A stretch of 13,137 nt of DNA, taken from JAQXDR01 sp038138625. GTDB lineage: Bacteria; Pseudomonadota; Alphaproteobacteria; Rhodobacterales; Rhodobacteraceae. The stretch is taken from NCBI GenBank assembly GCA_038138625.1, contig JAYQEA010000109.1, positions 1-13,137 of the forward strand, written 5' to 3'. A program made the translations under genes and the position numbers. Below are positions 1 through 8,372 of this stretch, piece after piece (the first letter of the stretch is position 1; each line of letters begins with the position of its first letter). The notes beneath the pieces were generated by a model. That model was not told the DNA's origin and ran no database searches. It was given only the letters and a program-made list of their open reading frames with translations.

Positions 1-1
1 C

Positions 2-121
2 GGCAAAGCCATGGCCATCGCCTTAACCCTCATCAAAACCGCCAAGATTGATGACATATTGCCAGATGCCACCACCCGCGAGTACATCTTCACGCCTTAC
101 GTTAATGGACTACTTGTTTAG
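2..121 (+). pseudogene. C-terminal fragment of an IS66-like transposase (partial, probably internally deleted)
   Basis: The reading frame is open from the window edge to a TAG at 119-121. It begins GKAMAIALTLIKTAK, which closely resembles the conserved stretch near the C-terminus of IS66-family TnpC transposases. In that family about 25 further residues normally separate this stretch from a closing segment of the type KIxxxDxLLPW. Here KIDDILP follows directly after the TAK motif, and the tail that comes next is not one I recognise. The simplest reading is an internal deletion and a changed C-terminus, so a dead remnant. Its last 12 bases overlap the end of the convergent minus-strand gene. 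The assignment rests on memory of the family from about 20 residues, and only 39 codons are visible. Confidence 0.45.
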
Positions 122-565
122 TCCTGCCTGCATAAGCGCAAGATGGGATTGCAAAGTGGTTACCTGTGCTGCTGTTAAACCACTCGGGGCCGCAAGAATG
201 GCCTGAATTTGCGTCATCGCTATCTGCATCTGTGGGACACTTAAAGTCGCCGAGGGATTGAACTGCTGCACGGCGGCCAATGGTACATTTAATGCAGAAC
301 CAGAGGGTGTTCCACTGTTGACAGATGCCTCACCAGATTGGCCTGGTACACCAGCAATTACGTTGGTTATCGGGACAGTCGTACCCGTCGCGACAACTGG
401 CGTACCTACAGTTGGACTGGGAACCGGAGTTGATATCGGAGTTGGTGTAGGTGGCGTGTAGAAAAAAATCGTGCCAGGATTAACGACTGAAATTTGTCCG
501 GCGTTTGCAGAAGGGGCCGCCAAAACAACCGAAATGAAGATCAAAGCAAGAGATTTTCCGATCAT
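110..565 (-). CDS. Small secreted Pro/Thr-rich protein of unknown function
   Basis: This is a 151-aa protein that I do not recognise as a named family. Residues 1-22 form a good Sec signal peptide: a short n-region with Lys4, a hydrophobic core (LALIFISVVLAA) and a likely cut after SANA. Residues 37-58 are a low-complexity Pro/Thr/Ser/Val segment (TPPTPTPISTPVPSPTVGTP), which looks like an extended, mucin-like linker. The C-terminal 45 residues are Gln/Ala/Leu-rich and probably helical. There is no cysteine. The ATG at 565-563 is preceded by AAGGA at 577-573 with a 7-nt spacer, so the start is well supported. It begins 22 bp after the stop of the upstream barrel gene on the same strand, which implies co-transcription. 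It probably acts in the periplasm or at the cell surface; its function is unknown. Confidence 0.75.
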   Translation of the reverse strand: MIGKSLALIFISVVLAAPSANAGQISVVNPGTIFFYTPPTPTPISTPVPSPTVGTPVVATGTTVPITNVIAGVPGQSGEASVNSGTPSGSALNVPLAAVQQFNPSATLSVPQMQIAMTQIQAILAAPSGLTAAQVTTLQSHLALMQAGLNK

Positions 566-587
566 TTCTTTTTCCTTAGTAGGCTCA

Positions 588-1385
588 TTAATATAGGTCA
601 GCGCGCGTGATGGCGAAAGTGAGGTTCAAACGCCCATCGGTGTTCTGATTGGTCAAATCTGAATAGCTTATACCGGCCTGAATGTCCTCCCCTAGAACAG
701 TAACAATTGTGTTAAGTCCAGCAACCCATTCATCACCGTACCATGATAAACCGGCGGATGTCTTTTCTGTAAGTGCCAATCCAAAGCCAACAAATCCTCC
801 CGGTTCATCATCCAAGGTGCCGATATTGCTTGAGTACCCGGCAGATATCATTGCCGAGCGACCTTGGAGAGCAAATCTTCGAGAGTAAGCAAATGTTGTA
901 CCTACATCATTATTCTTTGCGTCCCCCCATTTCACAGCGTTTGAAACGGATAGGGAAATGGCTGAATTCGTATCGATATTACGAGAAAATTTGACGTTAA
1001 TGGTGCCGCTATCCGCGAAATCACTCGGTAACACCGACGTGATGTTAAGGATAACCTCAAGACCAACTGCATTTATTGAATCGCCAAAGCCAAGCCCCAA
1101 TGCCATTGAGCCGTCCGCGCCATTACCTTGGCCACGTTCACGCGTATCAGACAACGCAGCCACTGCAAAACCAACGCCACTGGGAAGGCCGAAACCGCTT
1201 GCAACGCCAACGGTAGAGGCATTGCCCAAAGGTAGCTCCTCTGTTTGTGCCGCTAATGCATCAAGATATGCAAGATAGGCTTCAGCACTCAGCCCTTCGT
1301 CAGCAACGGCAGCACTGGCCCACATTGTCGCCACAGGAAGTGCGGCAATCAGTAATCCTCTCTGCGGCCTAAAAGACTTTGTCAT
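588..1385 (-). CDS. Predicted outer-membrane beta-barrel-like protein (hypothetical)
   Basis: The protein is 265 aa from the ATG at 1385-1383. A GTG three codons further upstream (1394) keeps the frame open, but AAGGTGA at 1397-1391 sits 8 nt before the ATG and directly against the GTG, so I chose the ATG. Residues 1-28 are a signal peptide (Arg-rich n-region, then GLLIAALPVATMWASAAVA, cut before DEG). The mature part has many short alternating hydrophobic/polar strands separated by Gly/Asp/Asn turns, for example GSMALGLGFGDSINAVGLEV and SAMISAGYSSNIG. It ends in a strand closing with Tyr (FAITRADLY). A terminal aromatic residue is typical of proteins inserted by the BAM machinery. Its size would suit a barrel of roughly 10-12 strands. 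It lies between the giant surface protein and the Pro/Thr-rich secreted protein on the same strand, so a role in anchoring or exporting its neighbours is possible but not shown. Confidence 0.75.
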   Translation of the reverse strand: MTKSFRPQRGLLIAALPVATMWASAAVADEGLSAEAYLAYLDALAAQTEELPLGNASTVGVASGFGLPSGVGFAVAALSDTRERGQGNGADGSMALGLGFGDSINAVGLEVILNITSVLPSDFADSGTINVKFSRNIDTNSAISLSVSNAVKWGDAKNNDVGTTFAYSRRFALQGRSAMISAGYSSNIGTLDDEPGGFVGFGLALTEKTSAGLSWYGDEWVAGLNTIVTVLGEDIQAGISYSDLTNQNTDGRLNLTFAITRADLY

Positions 1386-1390
1386 ATCAA

Positions 1391-1397
1391 TCACCTT
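1391..1397 (-). promoter_or_regulatory. Ribosome binding site deciding the start of the barrel gene
   Basis: The minus strand reads AAGGTGA here, 5-8 nt before the ATG at 1385. It overlaps the alternative GTG start at 1394, which would therefore lack a usable upstream Shine-Dalgarno sequence. Confidence 0.6.
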
Positions 1398-1405
1398 CCA
1401 CGTAC

Positions 1406-1434
1406 AAAAGACGCGGCAAACTACCGCGTCTTTT
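1406..1434 (-). terminator. Intrinsic terminator after the giant surface-protein gene
   Basis: A perfect 11-bp inverted repeat (AAAAGACGCGG / CCGCGTCTTTT) flanks a 7-nt loop. On the minus strand the hairpin lies 24 nt after the TAA of the giant gene and ends in a TTTT run. The AAAA/TTTT ends make it potentially bidirectional. It finishes only 20 nt before the ATG of the barrel gene, so there is no room for a promoter of that gene between terminator and start. The two downstream genes therefore depend either on read-through or on a promoter lying inside the 3' end of the giant gene. Confidence 0.88.
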
Positions 1435-1457
1435 AGTTCTTTTATTAGACCTACAAG

Positions 1458-4400
1458 TTAGCCAACTTCTGGCAAGGTAAAGTTCACTACAAAACCATTC
1501 AGTGAGTCACCCAAATTATCAAAGGTGCCACCAGCCTGCAGGTCGATATCGGCAATTTGTGTGGTTGTATGTTCACCCACCGCATCAATTTCGACACGCA
1601 CCAGAGACGCATCCTCACCATCACGACCGATCGCGAACAGTGTCTCACCGTTACCAATTCCGGACATGCCCTCAACTGCAGCTTCAATTGCTGCTGCGGC
1701 ATCTCCGCCGAAATCCATCTCGGTCGTGAAGACAAGAAGACCGGAGTATGGATCCGCAATTGTGTCACCATCGCCAACGAGTTGCATATCGTAACCACCA
1801 TCTGCACGTAGGTCATCAGCGTTCAGGTTATACAGAACCACTCCGTCGATTTCACCCTTATTTGATGGTTCGAATGACGCGTCAACAGCCTCTGCCGTAT
1901 TGAAGTTTGTGATCGTTACAACATCCCCGTTTGTCGCCATGCCATCCAACGCAACATAACTGATGCCATTGCCCAAATTGACTGTATCACTTCCACCGGC
2001 GGTCAATACTGCGTGATTGCCAGCTTCAACATCCAACACATCGCTGGCAGAAGTCCCAACAACCAAGTTAACGGCTAACGCGTCAATACTTACGACGGGG
2101 GTGACTGAGGTTGTATCAAGGTTCGCATAGGGCACGATCACATTAACGTCCGCCTCGCTGATTGAGGTATCATTGTACTGTGCTTCAAGATCAAGGCCCC
2201 AAACAACCACGTCATTAGCATAATGGGGTGGGTCGTTTGAGAGCCCCTCTGGGAAACCGTCAAAGGTGTTACCAGTGATTTGAATGTTCCCTGTCATGCC
2301 CTCGTAGAAGTTGCCATAAGGAGAGTCACCATCAACAAGGTCTAGGTACGTCGTGTAGAGAAATAGGCCAACAACTCCACCATCGTCAGACACTCCTTCA
2401 AAGATGGTGTTACCAGTAATTGACAGCTGGTCCTCAATTCCTTGCCCTATAAAGACGGCTGCAACAATATCCTCATTGCTCGATGTTCCAGCTTGAGCGT
2501 CCAAGATCTCCTGGGCTGAGGTTTCGACAACCTCGATTGTGTTATTACTGATCAATACAGAGGCATCGTCCGCGTCATCGCCATCAGTCAAGCCACCAAC
2601 AACGTAGACAAGAGAAGCCAAATCAGAGTCGTCGAAAATTTGGTCCCTTGCTACGGTGATCGTGTTGCCGGATATTTCCAAGTCAGACGCTTGCGCATTT
2701 TCATCGGTCACAGACACAGCGATAGCACCCATGAAGCCCGATTTTTCGTCGCCCAACGCATTCAGAGGATCAGCGTTTATGAAATCACTAAATGAGTTAT
2801 TCGTGATTGTTATGCCATCGAAGACTTCATCGCCACTTTCGCCGTATAGCTGAATACCGCCAGAGTTGTACTTACCATCATTGCCATCGATTGTGACGTC
2901 CGTGTTTGTGCCCTTGATCTCCATCCAGAAGTTACGACCTAGGAATGCATCCTTTGCCTCCTGCGAGGCGTCGTTATTCACACCGTAACCGTAACCGTAG
3001 CCGTAGCCGCCAATGTCGTCGAAAAACGCGCCATTTCCATCGAGGTCTACACCGCCCGCATGCACACCATGGTAGAAGAAGTTATCCGTGATGTCCGTAT
3101 TGGTAAGCGACGACAAGTAGAGATGTCCGGCAGTCGGACGGATAAAGACGTTACCAGATATACTGCTGTCTTCAAGCCCGGCCAAGTATAGCGCACCGCT
3201 ATTGCCGCTAGTTACGCCACCGATCAGGTTACCGGATATGTCCCAATTTGTCGCTAGCGTAGGCCCGCTGTAAGATGAAGCACTACCACCCTCTGGCGAA
3301 CCCAATGTAGGCGCAGCTGCGCCATCATATGTGGTCATTACACTGTTTTTAAGCGAAAATCCGTCAAGTTCGCCACCAAATCCAGATGCGGAGTCTCCGG
3401 TCAAGATGCTGGTGTCCCAAACCAAAGGTGTATCATTATCCAGTTTCACACCGTCAATGGATACATTTGCTGCTGCCACAGTGATTGTGCCTGTCAGAAC
3501 AGATTCATCATCACGACCTTCAATATCAATGGATGCAAGGTCTGCTGCATTTGCAGCTTGCTCACCGTTATATGCGCCGACCAAATTTACTGAAGTTGTA
3601 ATTGTCGCATCACCGGTTATTTCACCAGCAGCCAACTGAATGGTGTCTCCGGCGTTTGCGGCGTCAAGAGCATCCTGCAATTCATCCGCCGAATAGGACT
3701 CATCCTGATCAACATTATAAATAGGTGCCAGATTAAAGGTAACCTCAGGCCCAGCCACATCTTCCGTATTACCAGCATCATCAGTGAGGGTAACTGTGCT
3801 GATGATCGTGAGTGAGGTGTCCAAGCTGGACAGGTCCAACGTTACCGTGCCATTGGCAAAGGTCCCCGAAATCTCAGTTGACCCATCAGAAAAGGTAAGT
3901 TCGGCAGATGCATCAGCATCAAGGCCAGTGATGGAAGCGGTTACTTCGGTATCAAAGAGATCATCAATGTCATCTGTCAGCGTGACGGCGACATCACCAC
4001 CCTCATCAGCCGTTGTGTCCAGTTCGAATTGAACAGTCTCGGACATCTCTGAGTCTGTTGATCCAACCGTCGCAACAGCCGTTACCGAGATGGTGCCATC
4101 CTGCAGGGATGACAGATCCATGGTTGCACTAAATGACCCATCTGATTGAACATCCACAACCGGATCGAGAACGATTTCGGTGACACCATCAGATACCGTC
4201 AACTCGACTGTACCACCAGTGGACGCATTGGTTGTCGAGCCCGTGATTTCGACCGCGCCGACTGCAGCAGCATTCACCACGTCAATCGCATCTACGGATA
4301 CTGTTGGCACTGTTCCAAACGAAACAGCTGCACCAGACAAACTGTGAGTGTTGCCAGCGTCGTCTGTGATCGTAACTGTTGATGAAATCGCTTTGTTGGC

Positions 4401-7400
4401 AGCCATAGTGGCCAAATCGACCGTTGCAGCGCCTTCAGCGTCAAAGTTAACTGGATCAAGCGTCGTTGTACCGTCCGAAAAAACGATAGTGACATCCGTT
4501 GGATCGACATCTGCGTCCAGCCCCGAAACTGTCACGTTGACAACGGTCTCGTCCACATCTTCGCTGACAAAGGCAATCGATACACTTGCGTCCTCACCGT
4601 CAACATCCGCATCGGTGTCCTTATCAGCCGTGCCTGTCGTGTCCGTGGTAACGCCAACGTCATTAATCGTAGCAGACAGTGTCGCCGTGATGGTCAATTC
4701 CCCGTCGGACAGCGAGCTTAGGTTTGCACCTGAGACTTCAACTGTCCCATCAGAAATTACAACCGACGCATTGAGCAATCCAGCCAAGTTCACCGTGTTT
4801 GTACCGTCTGTAACAGACAACGCTGTGATCTCACCGCCTTCAGCTTCGCTCTCCAAGGTGATTGTGACACTCGACGCATTAGCTGCGTTCACGCCGCCGT
4901 TAATTGAGGCCGAGAACTCGGGCGCAAAAAAGCTTGCTCCTGCCTGGTCTTCAATTTGGTTACCAGCGTCGTCAAAAATATCGTAGGTGGCGGTCACGGC
5001 TTGTGATCCATCCATCTCGGACAAATCGAGCTCGAAAACGCCATTAGCTTCAACGCCCTGGGTCAATACAGTGTCACCAGCAGTAAAGGTGATGAAGGCT
5101 GAGGCGTCGGCATCGAGGCCGGAAACTTCAACGTCCACTGTGCCATTTTCCCCGGGCGTGTAGCTGATGGCAAAGTCATCATCTACATCGGCATCTGTGT
5201 CTTTTATAACAGTGACCGTCTGATTGTCCGTATCACCCGCCCCGTCCGGAACGATAGCCGCCGTTATGCTTAGGTCTCCGTCGTCGAGGCCTGAGACGTC
5301 GACGTCATTGAGTTGCCATGTCCCGTCACCTTCGGCGTCTTCCGTTATTGAAATATTTTCGTAAGTATCTGGATTCACGCCATCCGAAATGGTCACCGTC
5401 ACCGTGGCATCATCAGGGACATTTTCGATTTCGCCCGAAACAGAAAAGCTTTCTTCTGTGCTGGCATTCACATTATCTGCATCGACACCCAAGATCGCAT
5501 CTTCGGAAATGGTAATCGTCGGGTCAAATTCAGTACCCGTGATGGTCACGGTCAATTTGGACGTCGCAAACTGCTCTACGCCGTCTACTAACGTTTTGAC
5601 AGTGTACGAGAAATCCTCTGTGACCGTCACACCATCAGGGATATCCTCAATGTTAGCAGAGTTTTCGGGTGTCACTTCGTACAAATAATCACCAGACTTT
5701 GTGATGATCAAATTGCCAAAAGTGCCCTGAATTAAAGCGACATTGACGCTTTCCACCATACCACCATCAACCTGAACGTTACCGATCTGGTTAAAGTCGG
5801 CATCGGTCAGAACAGTGGTATCTACACCATTGCTTGCGGTTAAAGTAATGTTCGCGACCGACATGACAGAATCGACGATTGTGTCACGAACATCTGTGAT
5901 ACCAATACCGATTTTGTACTGTCCCGCTTCGGTAAACTCGTAGGAATAGCTTGCAGAATTAGTTCCAACAGCCACGTCTGCGTTACCATCGAGGCTCTGG
6001 AAAATACCCGCATCCGTGTAAAGTCCGGTTCCCTTCAGGTCCCTGACATCAGCGGTACCCCCGTCAGCGTCGCTGACGCCCCGCAGAATTAGACCAGTCT
6101 GCTCATCCGCCGTGCCGCCTTCTTCGGCATGAACAGCGAAGAACGAGTAGTCATTGTAAGGAAGATAATCATATGATCCGAAGTTATAGTCAAAGCTTAG
6201 AGTTGCCGCGCCATCCGCGACATCGTCCTCGGTGACAGTGATCGTGGTGTAGATCATAGAACCGGCCGTTGCCGAACCACCTGTCTGCCGTGCGGTCGGG
6301 AAAGCCGACATCAGATCTGCCGGGTTCACTTCACTGTCAAGTTCGTCATTCAGCAGAGTTGCCGAAACCGTCCGTTCCGGTGTGTTCCAATCCGATGTGG
6401 ACAGAATAAACGCGCCCTGATCAGCAGATGTATCCAAAAATTCAGGGATCAATTTGCCGTTGACCGAGTACAATTCAGTGTCGCTATCCAGTGACAAGTC
6501 ATTAGTATACTTATCATTCTGCAGCAGGTTGCCCTTGATGAACCCAACCTGATTTTCGACGCCACTTTTGGCGTCCTCCTGCAAATCGATCCCGAGCAGC
6601 TCCTCGTTAATGATCGCGTTGATGTCGCTTATCAAAGCGTCCTCAGCCGCGTCATAGCCATCATCGCCATCCAAATCGTCTATACTAGCGGCATCTGCGA
6701 TCTCGCCCTCAATCGCAACCGACGCCTCGACAACTTTGTCACCGAGCTGGTCAACGACATCAACTTCAGTGTCGCTTAGATCGGTCTCATCCTGAATGGC
6801 CTCGCCAGACGCCACATCAACGTCGTCACCATCTTCCAGACCCGCAACCAGCGCGTCAGCGACAGCCTCTACGTCTACATCGTTATCCGAACCTTCTTCA
6901 CCACCCAGAACGTCCGCGACTGCCACTGCCGTTGCGGCTTTCAAAAGGTCATCAAACGACGGCGCGGTGCCCAAAGAGCCTGCATCCTCGCTATCCACCG
7001 ACTCTTTTACGGCTGCCATGGTCTTGACCATAGCACCCAAAATTTCATCTGCAGCACTGACGACGGCTTCACCCTCAAGAGCTTGGGTGCCGCCCTCACC
7101 ATCATCCTCACCCTGCGCCTCAGCAACGGCAAGCGCAGTCTCAACCGCGTTTGCGATAGCGGTCGCCTTGTGCAGAACGTCTTTCGCGTTATCGACCTCG
7201 CCTGCGTCTTCAGATTCCAATGCCTCGGCGAAGTCAAAAGTCGCCAAGTCAACCGCTTCATCAATGCCCAGCAATTCCTTAACGGACGCCTCCGCCTCGG
7301 CTGCGTCGGCAGACGCACCAGTCTCAACGAATTTCTGAACGAGTGTCGAAATCGGCGAGACGACCTGATCCGCTGCATCAGCCCCGGCATCTGCCGCTGT

Positions 7401-8177
7401 CATGATCTGAGTGAAAATATTCTCGGACGCGGTATCGATCGTCTGCTTGCCATCATGGCTATCGATAAACGCCTGATCCCAATCCAACGCGCCGGCTGCA
7501 ATCTCCGCATCTGTCGCCGCAGTTTCCGGAATTGCGCTTGTTGGAATAATTATAAACGTTCCGCCCGCGACCGGCTCATAGGAAACATTAATCGAGCCGG
7601 TAGCATCCGAATAACCAAGAAACTCGGCCTGGTTAGCCTCTCCATCGACGTTGCTATCATAAAAAACCAGTGCGTCCTGCAACGGGGCGTCGATAATTTT
7701 CAGGACCTTAGTCAGCAGGTTGCTGCCTGAACCACCGAGACCGGCAAGACCTAGCAAGCCCCCAGCCGCAACAGCGATCCCCTCACCAGTGCTCACACCG
7801 ATCATACCGTAGGCCGAGTCTGACGCAAGCAGCAGCTCTTCTGCGGCCAATTCCGAAATCATCAAAGTGCCGTTTGCAGCGACTACGACGTTGCTCTGAG
7901 TAATCAGAACTTTCTGACCATTATTCAATGTTGCCCTGATCGATCCATCCGCCTGCACCTCATACTCGCGGATCGAGCTGACATCATCAATATTCACCAT
8001 CACCGGACTGACTTGGGCCTCTGCAACCATCGGCAAGACGATCGCTGCACCGGTCAATCCGAACAGAGTCTTTGCGGAGCGCTCGTGTATCAGCCGAAAA
8101 ATATTGCTGATTCTGCTCTGATGCTCTGAGCGAGTAGGCGCGGGAATAAAACTTAAGTCCTTCATAATGATGCTCAT
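1458..8177 (-). CDS. Giant cysteine-free multidomain surface protein (BapA-like N-terminus, Ig-like repeats, parallel beta-helix, type I-secretion-like C-terminus)
   Basis: The protein is 2,239 aa from the ATG at 8177-8175, with GGAAAG 4-5 nt upstream; an ATG at 8165 is an alternative. The frame runs open to a TTG at 8255, but that extension is Arg-rich, lacks a ribosome site and carries the only Cys. Order of parts: a leader with a long n-region and hydrophobic LFGLTGAAIVLPMVAEA (cut near residue 54); a BapA-like module of type IREYEVxADGSIRATLNNGQ, then a Gly-rich hydrophobic stretch; a Ca-binding-like loop (DSNVDGEANQAE, ~7660-7620); an acidic Ala/Asp/Glu helical region (~7440-6540); a choice-of-anchor-like sandwich (LSFDYNF...YLPYNDYSF, ~6290-5840); a VCBS-like domain ending LTVTITGT (~5800-5530); three Ig-like pairs; a pectate-lyase-like beta-helix opening ELQDALDAANAGDTIQLAAG, with SGNxI rungs (~3720-2100); and a degenerate RTX-like tail. 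Probably an adhesin or matrix protein; polysaccharide-lyase or epimerase activity is possible but unproven. Confidence 0.9.
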   Translation of the reverse strand: MSIIMKDLSFIPAPTRSEHQSRISNIFRLIHERSAKTLFGLTGAAIVLPMVAEAQVSPVMVNIDDVSSIREYEVQADGSIRATLNNGQKVLITQSNVVVAANGTLMISELAAEELLLASDSAYGMIGVSTGEGIAVAAGGLLGLAGLGGSGSNLLTKVLKIIDAPLQDALVFYDSNVDGEANQAEFLGYSDATGSINVSYEPVAGGTFIIIPTSAIPETAATDAEIAAGALDWDQAFIDSHDGKQTIDTASENIFTQIMTAADAGADAADQVVSPISTLVQKFVETGASADAAEAEASVKELLGIDEAVDLATFDFAEALESEDAGEVDNAKDVLHKATAIANAVETALAVAEAQGEDDGEGGTQALEGEAVVSAADEILGAMVKTMAAVKESVDSEDAGSLGTAPSFDDLLKAATAVAVADVLGGEEGSDNDVDVEAVADALVAGLEDGDDVDVASGEAIQDETDLSDTEVDVVDQLGDKVVEASVAIEGEIADAASIDDLDGDDGYDAAEDALISDINAIINEELLGIDLQEDAKSGVENQVGFIKGNLLQNDKYTNDLSLDSDTELYSVNGKLIPEFLDTSADQGAFILSTSDWNTPERTVSATLLNDELDSEVNPADLMSAFPTARQTGGSATAGSMIYTTITVTEDDVADGAATLSFDYNFGSYDYLPYNDYSFFAVHAEEGGTADEQTGLILRGVSDADGGTADVRDLKGTGLYTDAGIFQSLDGNADVAVGTNSASYSYEFTEAGQYKIGIGITDVRDTIVDSVMSVANITLTASNGVDTTVLTDADFNQIGNVQVDGGMVESVNVALIQGTFGNLIITKSGDYLYEVTPENSANIEDIPDGVTVTEDFSYTVKTLVDGVEQFATSKLTVTITGTEFDPTITISEDAILGVDADNVNASTEESFSVSGEIENVPDDATVTVTISDGVNPDTYENISITEDAEGDGTWQLNDVDVSGLDDGDLSITAAIVPDGAGDTDNQTVTVIKDTDADVDDDFAISYTPGENGTVDVEVSGLDADASAFITFTAGDTVLTQGVEANGVFELDLSEMDGSQAVTATYDIFDDAGNQIEDQAGASFFAPEFSASINGGVNAANASSVTITLESEAEGGEITALSVTDGTNTVNLAGLLNASVVISDGTVEVSGANLSSLSDGELTITATLSATINDVGVTTDTTGTADKDTDADVDGEDASVSIAFVSEDVDETVVNVTVSGLDADVDPTDVTIVFSDGTTTLDPVNFDAEGAATVDLATMAANKAISSTVTITDDAGNTHSLSGAAVSFGTVPTVSVDAIDVVNAAAVGAVEITGSTTNASTGGTVELTVSDGVTEIVLDPVVDVQSDGSFSATMDLSSLQDGTISVTAVATVGSTDSEMSETVQFELDTTADEGGDVAVTLTDDIDDLFDTEVTASITGLDADASAELTFSDGSTEISGTFANGTVTLDLSSLDTSLTIISTVTLTDDAGNTEDVAGPEVTFNLAPIYNVDQDESYSADELQDALDAANAGDTIQLAAGEITGDATITTSVNLVGAYNGEQAANAADLASIDIEGRDDESVLTGTITVAAANVSIDGVKLDNDTPLVWDTSILTGDSASGFGGELDGFSLKNSVMTTYDGAAAPTLGSPEGGSASSYSGPTLATNWDISGNLIGGVTSGNSGALYLAGLEDSSISGNVFIRPTAGHLYLSSLTNTDITDNFFYHGVHAGGVDLDGNGAFFDDIGGYGYGYGYGVNNDASQEAKDAFLGRNFWMEIKGTNTDVTIDGNDGKYNSGGIQLYGESGDEVFDGITITNNSFSDFINADPLNALGDEKSGFMGAIAVSVTDENAQASDLEISGNTITVARDQIFDDSDLASLVYVVGGLTDGDDADDASVLISNNTIEVVETSAQEILDAQAGTSSNEDIVAAVFIGQGIEDQLSITGNTIFEGVSDDGGVVGLFLYTTYLDLVDGDSPYGNFYEGMTGNIQITGNTFDGFPEGLSNDPPHYANDVVVWGLDLEAQYNDTSISEADVNVIVPYANLDTTSVTPVVSIDALAVNLVVGTSASDVLDVEAGNHAVLTAGGSDTVNLGNGISYVALDGMATNGDVVTITNFNTAEAVDASFEPSNKGEIDGVVLYNLNADDLRADGGYDMQLVGDGDTIADPYSGLLVFTTEMDFGGDAAAAIEAAVEGMSGIGNGETLFAIGRDGEDASLVRVEIDAVGEHTTTQIADIDLQAGGTFDNLGDSLNGFVVNFTLPEVG
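2983..3006 (-). repeat. Hexanucleotide tandem repeat encoding (YG)4 in the beta-helix
   Basis: Four in-frame 6-bp units (CCGTAA twice, then CCGTAG twice on the plus strand) encode Tyr-Gly dipeptides inside GGYGYGYGYGV. Unit changes by slipped-strand mispairing would keep the reading frame and alter the length of this exposed aromatic-glycine loop. Confidence 0.7.
3735..5525 (-). repeat. Three tandem Ig-like domain pairs (~195 aa each) within the giant protein
   Basis: Approximate units at DNA level are 5525-4930, 4930-4317 and 4317-3735. Each pair has a first domain with the pattern DxSxLxDGxxxITA. It is followed by an Asp-rich linker, KDTDADVD in the first two units and DTTADEGG in the third. 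The second domain has SGLDADA, TFSDGxT and a closing TDDAGN motif, with only small changes: VSGLDADAS, VSGLDADVD, ITGLDADAS. The Asp-rich linkers are likely Ca2+ sites that stiffen the stalk. The units have diverged at DNA level, so they are old duplications rather than recent copies. Boundaries are good to about 20 bp. Confidence 0.7.
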
Positions 8178-8372
8178 TCTTTCCAAGACAACAAATGTGA
8201 TAATGCAGCTTAACCTTCTACGCAGGGCCGCACGGCGAACGGGTGTACCAACCAAACATAAAGACAGCGTTGATGCTTTTTACCCTGTCGGCAGCGAAAA
8301 AACAAACGAGATTCTGTAACATTAGCACTTTAATACGGAGAAGTGATCGGTTTTCGCGTCTGAAGTATGGAA

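Noticed and set aside
258..461. Plus-strand frame (67 aa) opposite the Pro/Thr-rich protein
   Set aside because: The Gly/Val-rich tail is the antisense of Pro/Thr codons; the minus-strand gene has the signal peptide and ribosome site.
4348..4986. Long plus-strand open frame (212 aa) opposite the giant gene
   Set aside because: It is Ser/Thr/Val-rich only because it mirrors the Ig-like repeat codons; there is no ribosome site or family pattern.
3735..5525. CRISPR-like or recent DNA repeats in the repetitive region
   Set aside because: The repetition is at protein level with about 195-aa periods and diverged DNA; there are no short identical repeats with unique spacers.
7083..7730. Plus-strand open frame (215 aa) opposite the acidic N-terminal region
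   Set aside because: It is Arg/Cys-rich with no domain and lies wholly inside the well-supported giant gene; a shadow.
8178..8255. N-terminal extension of the giant protein to a TTG
   Set aside because: The extension is Arg-rich, has the only Cys, lacks a ribosome site and would place 26 residues ahead of the leader.
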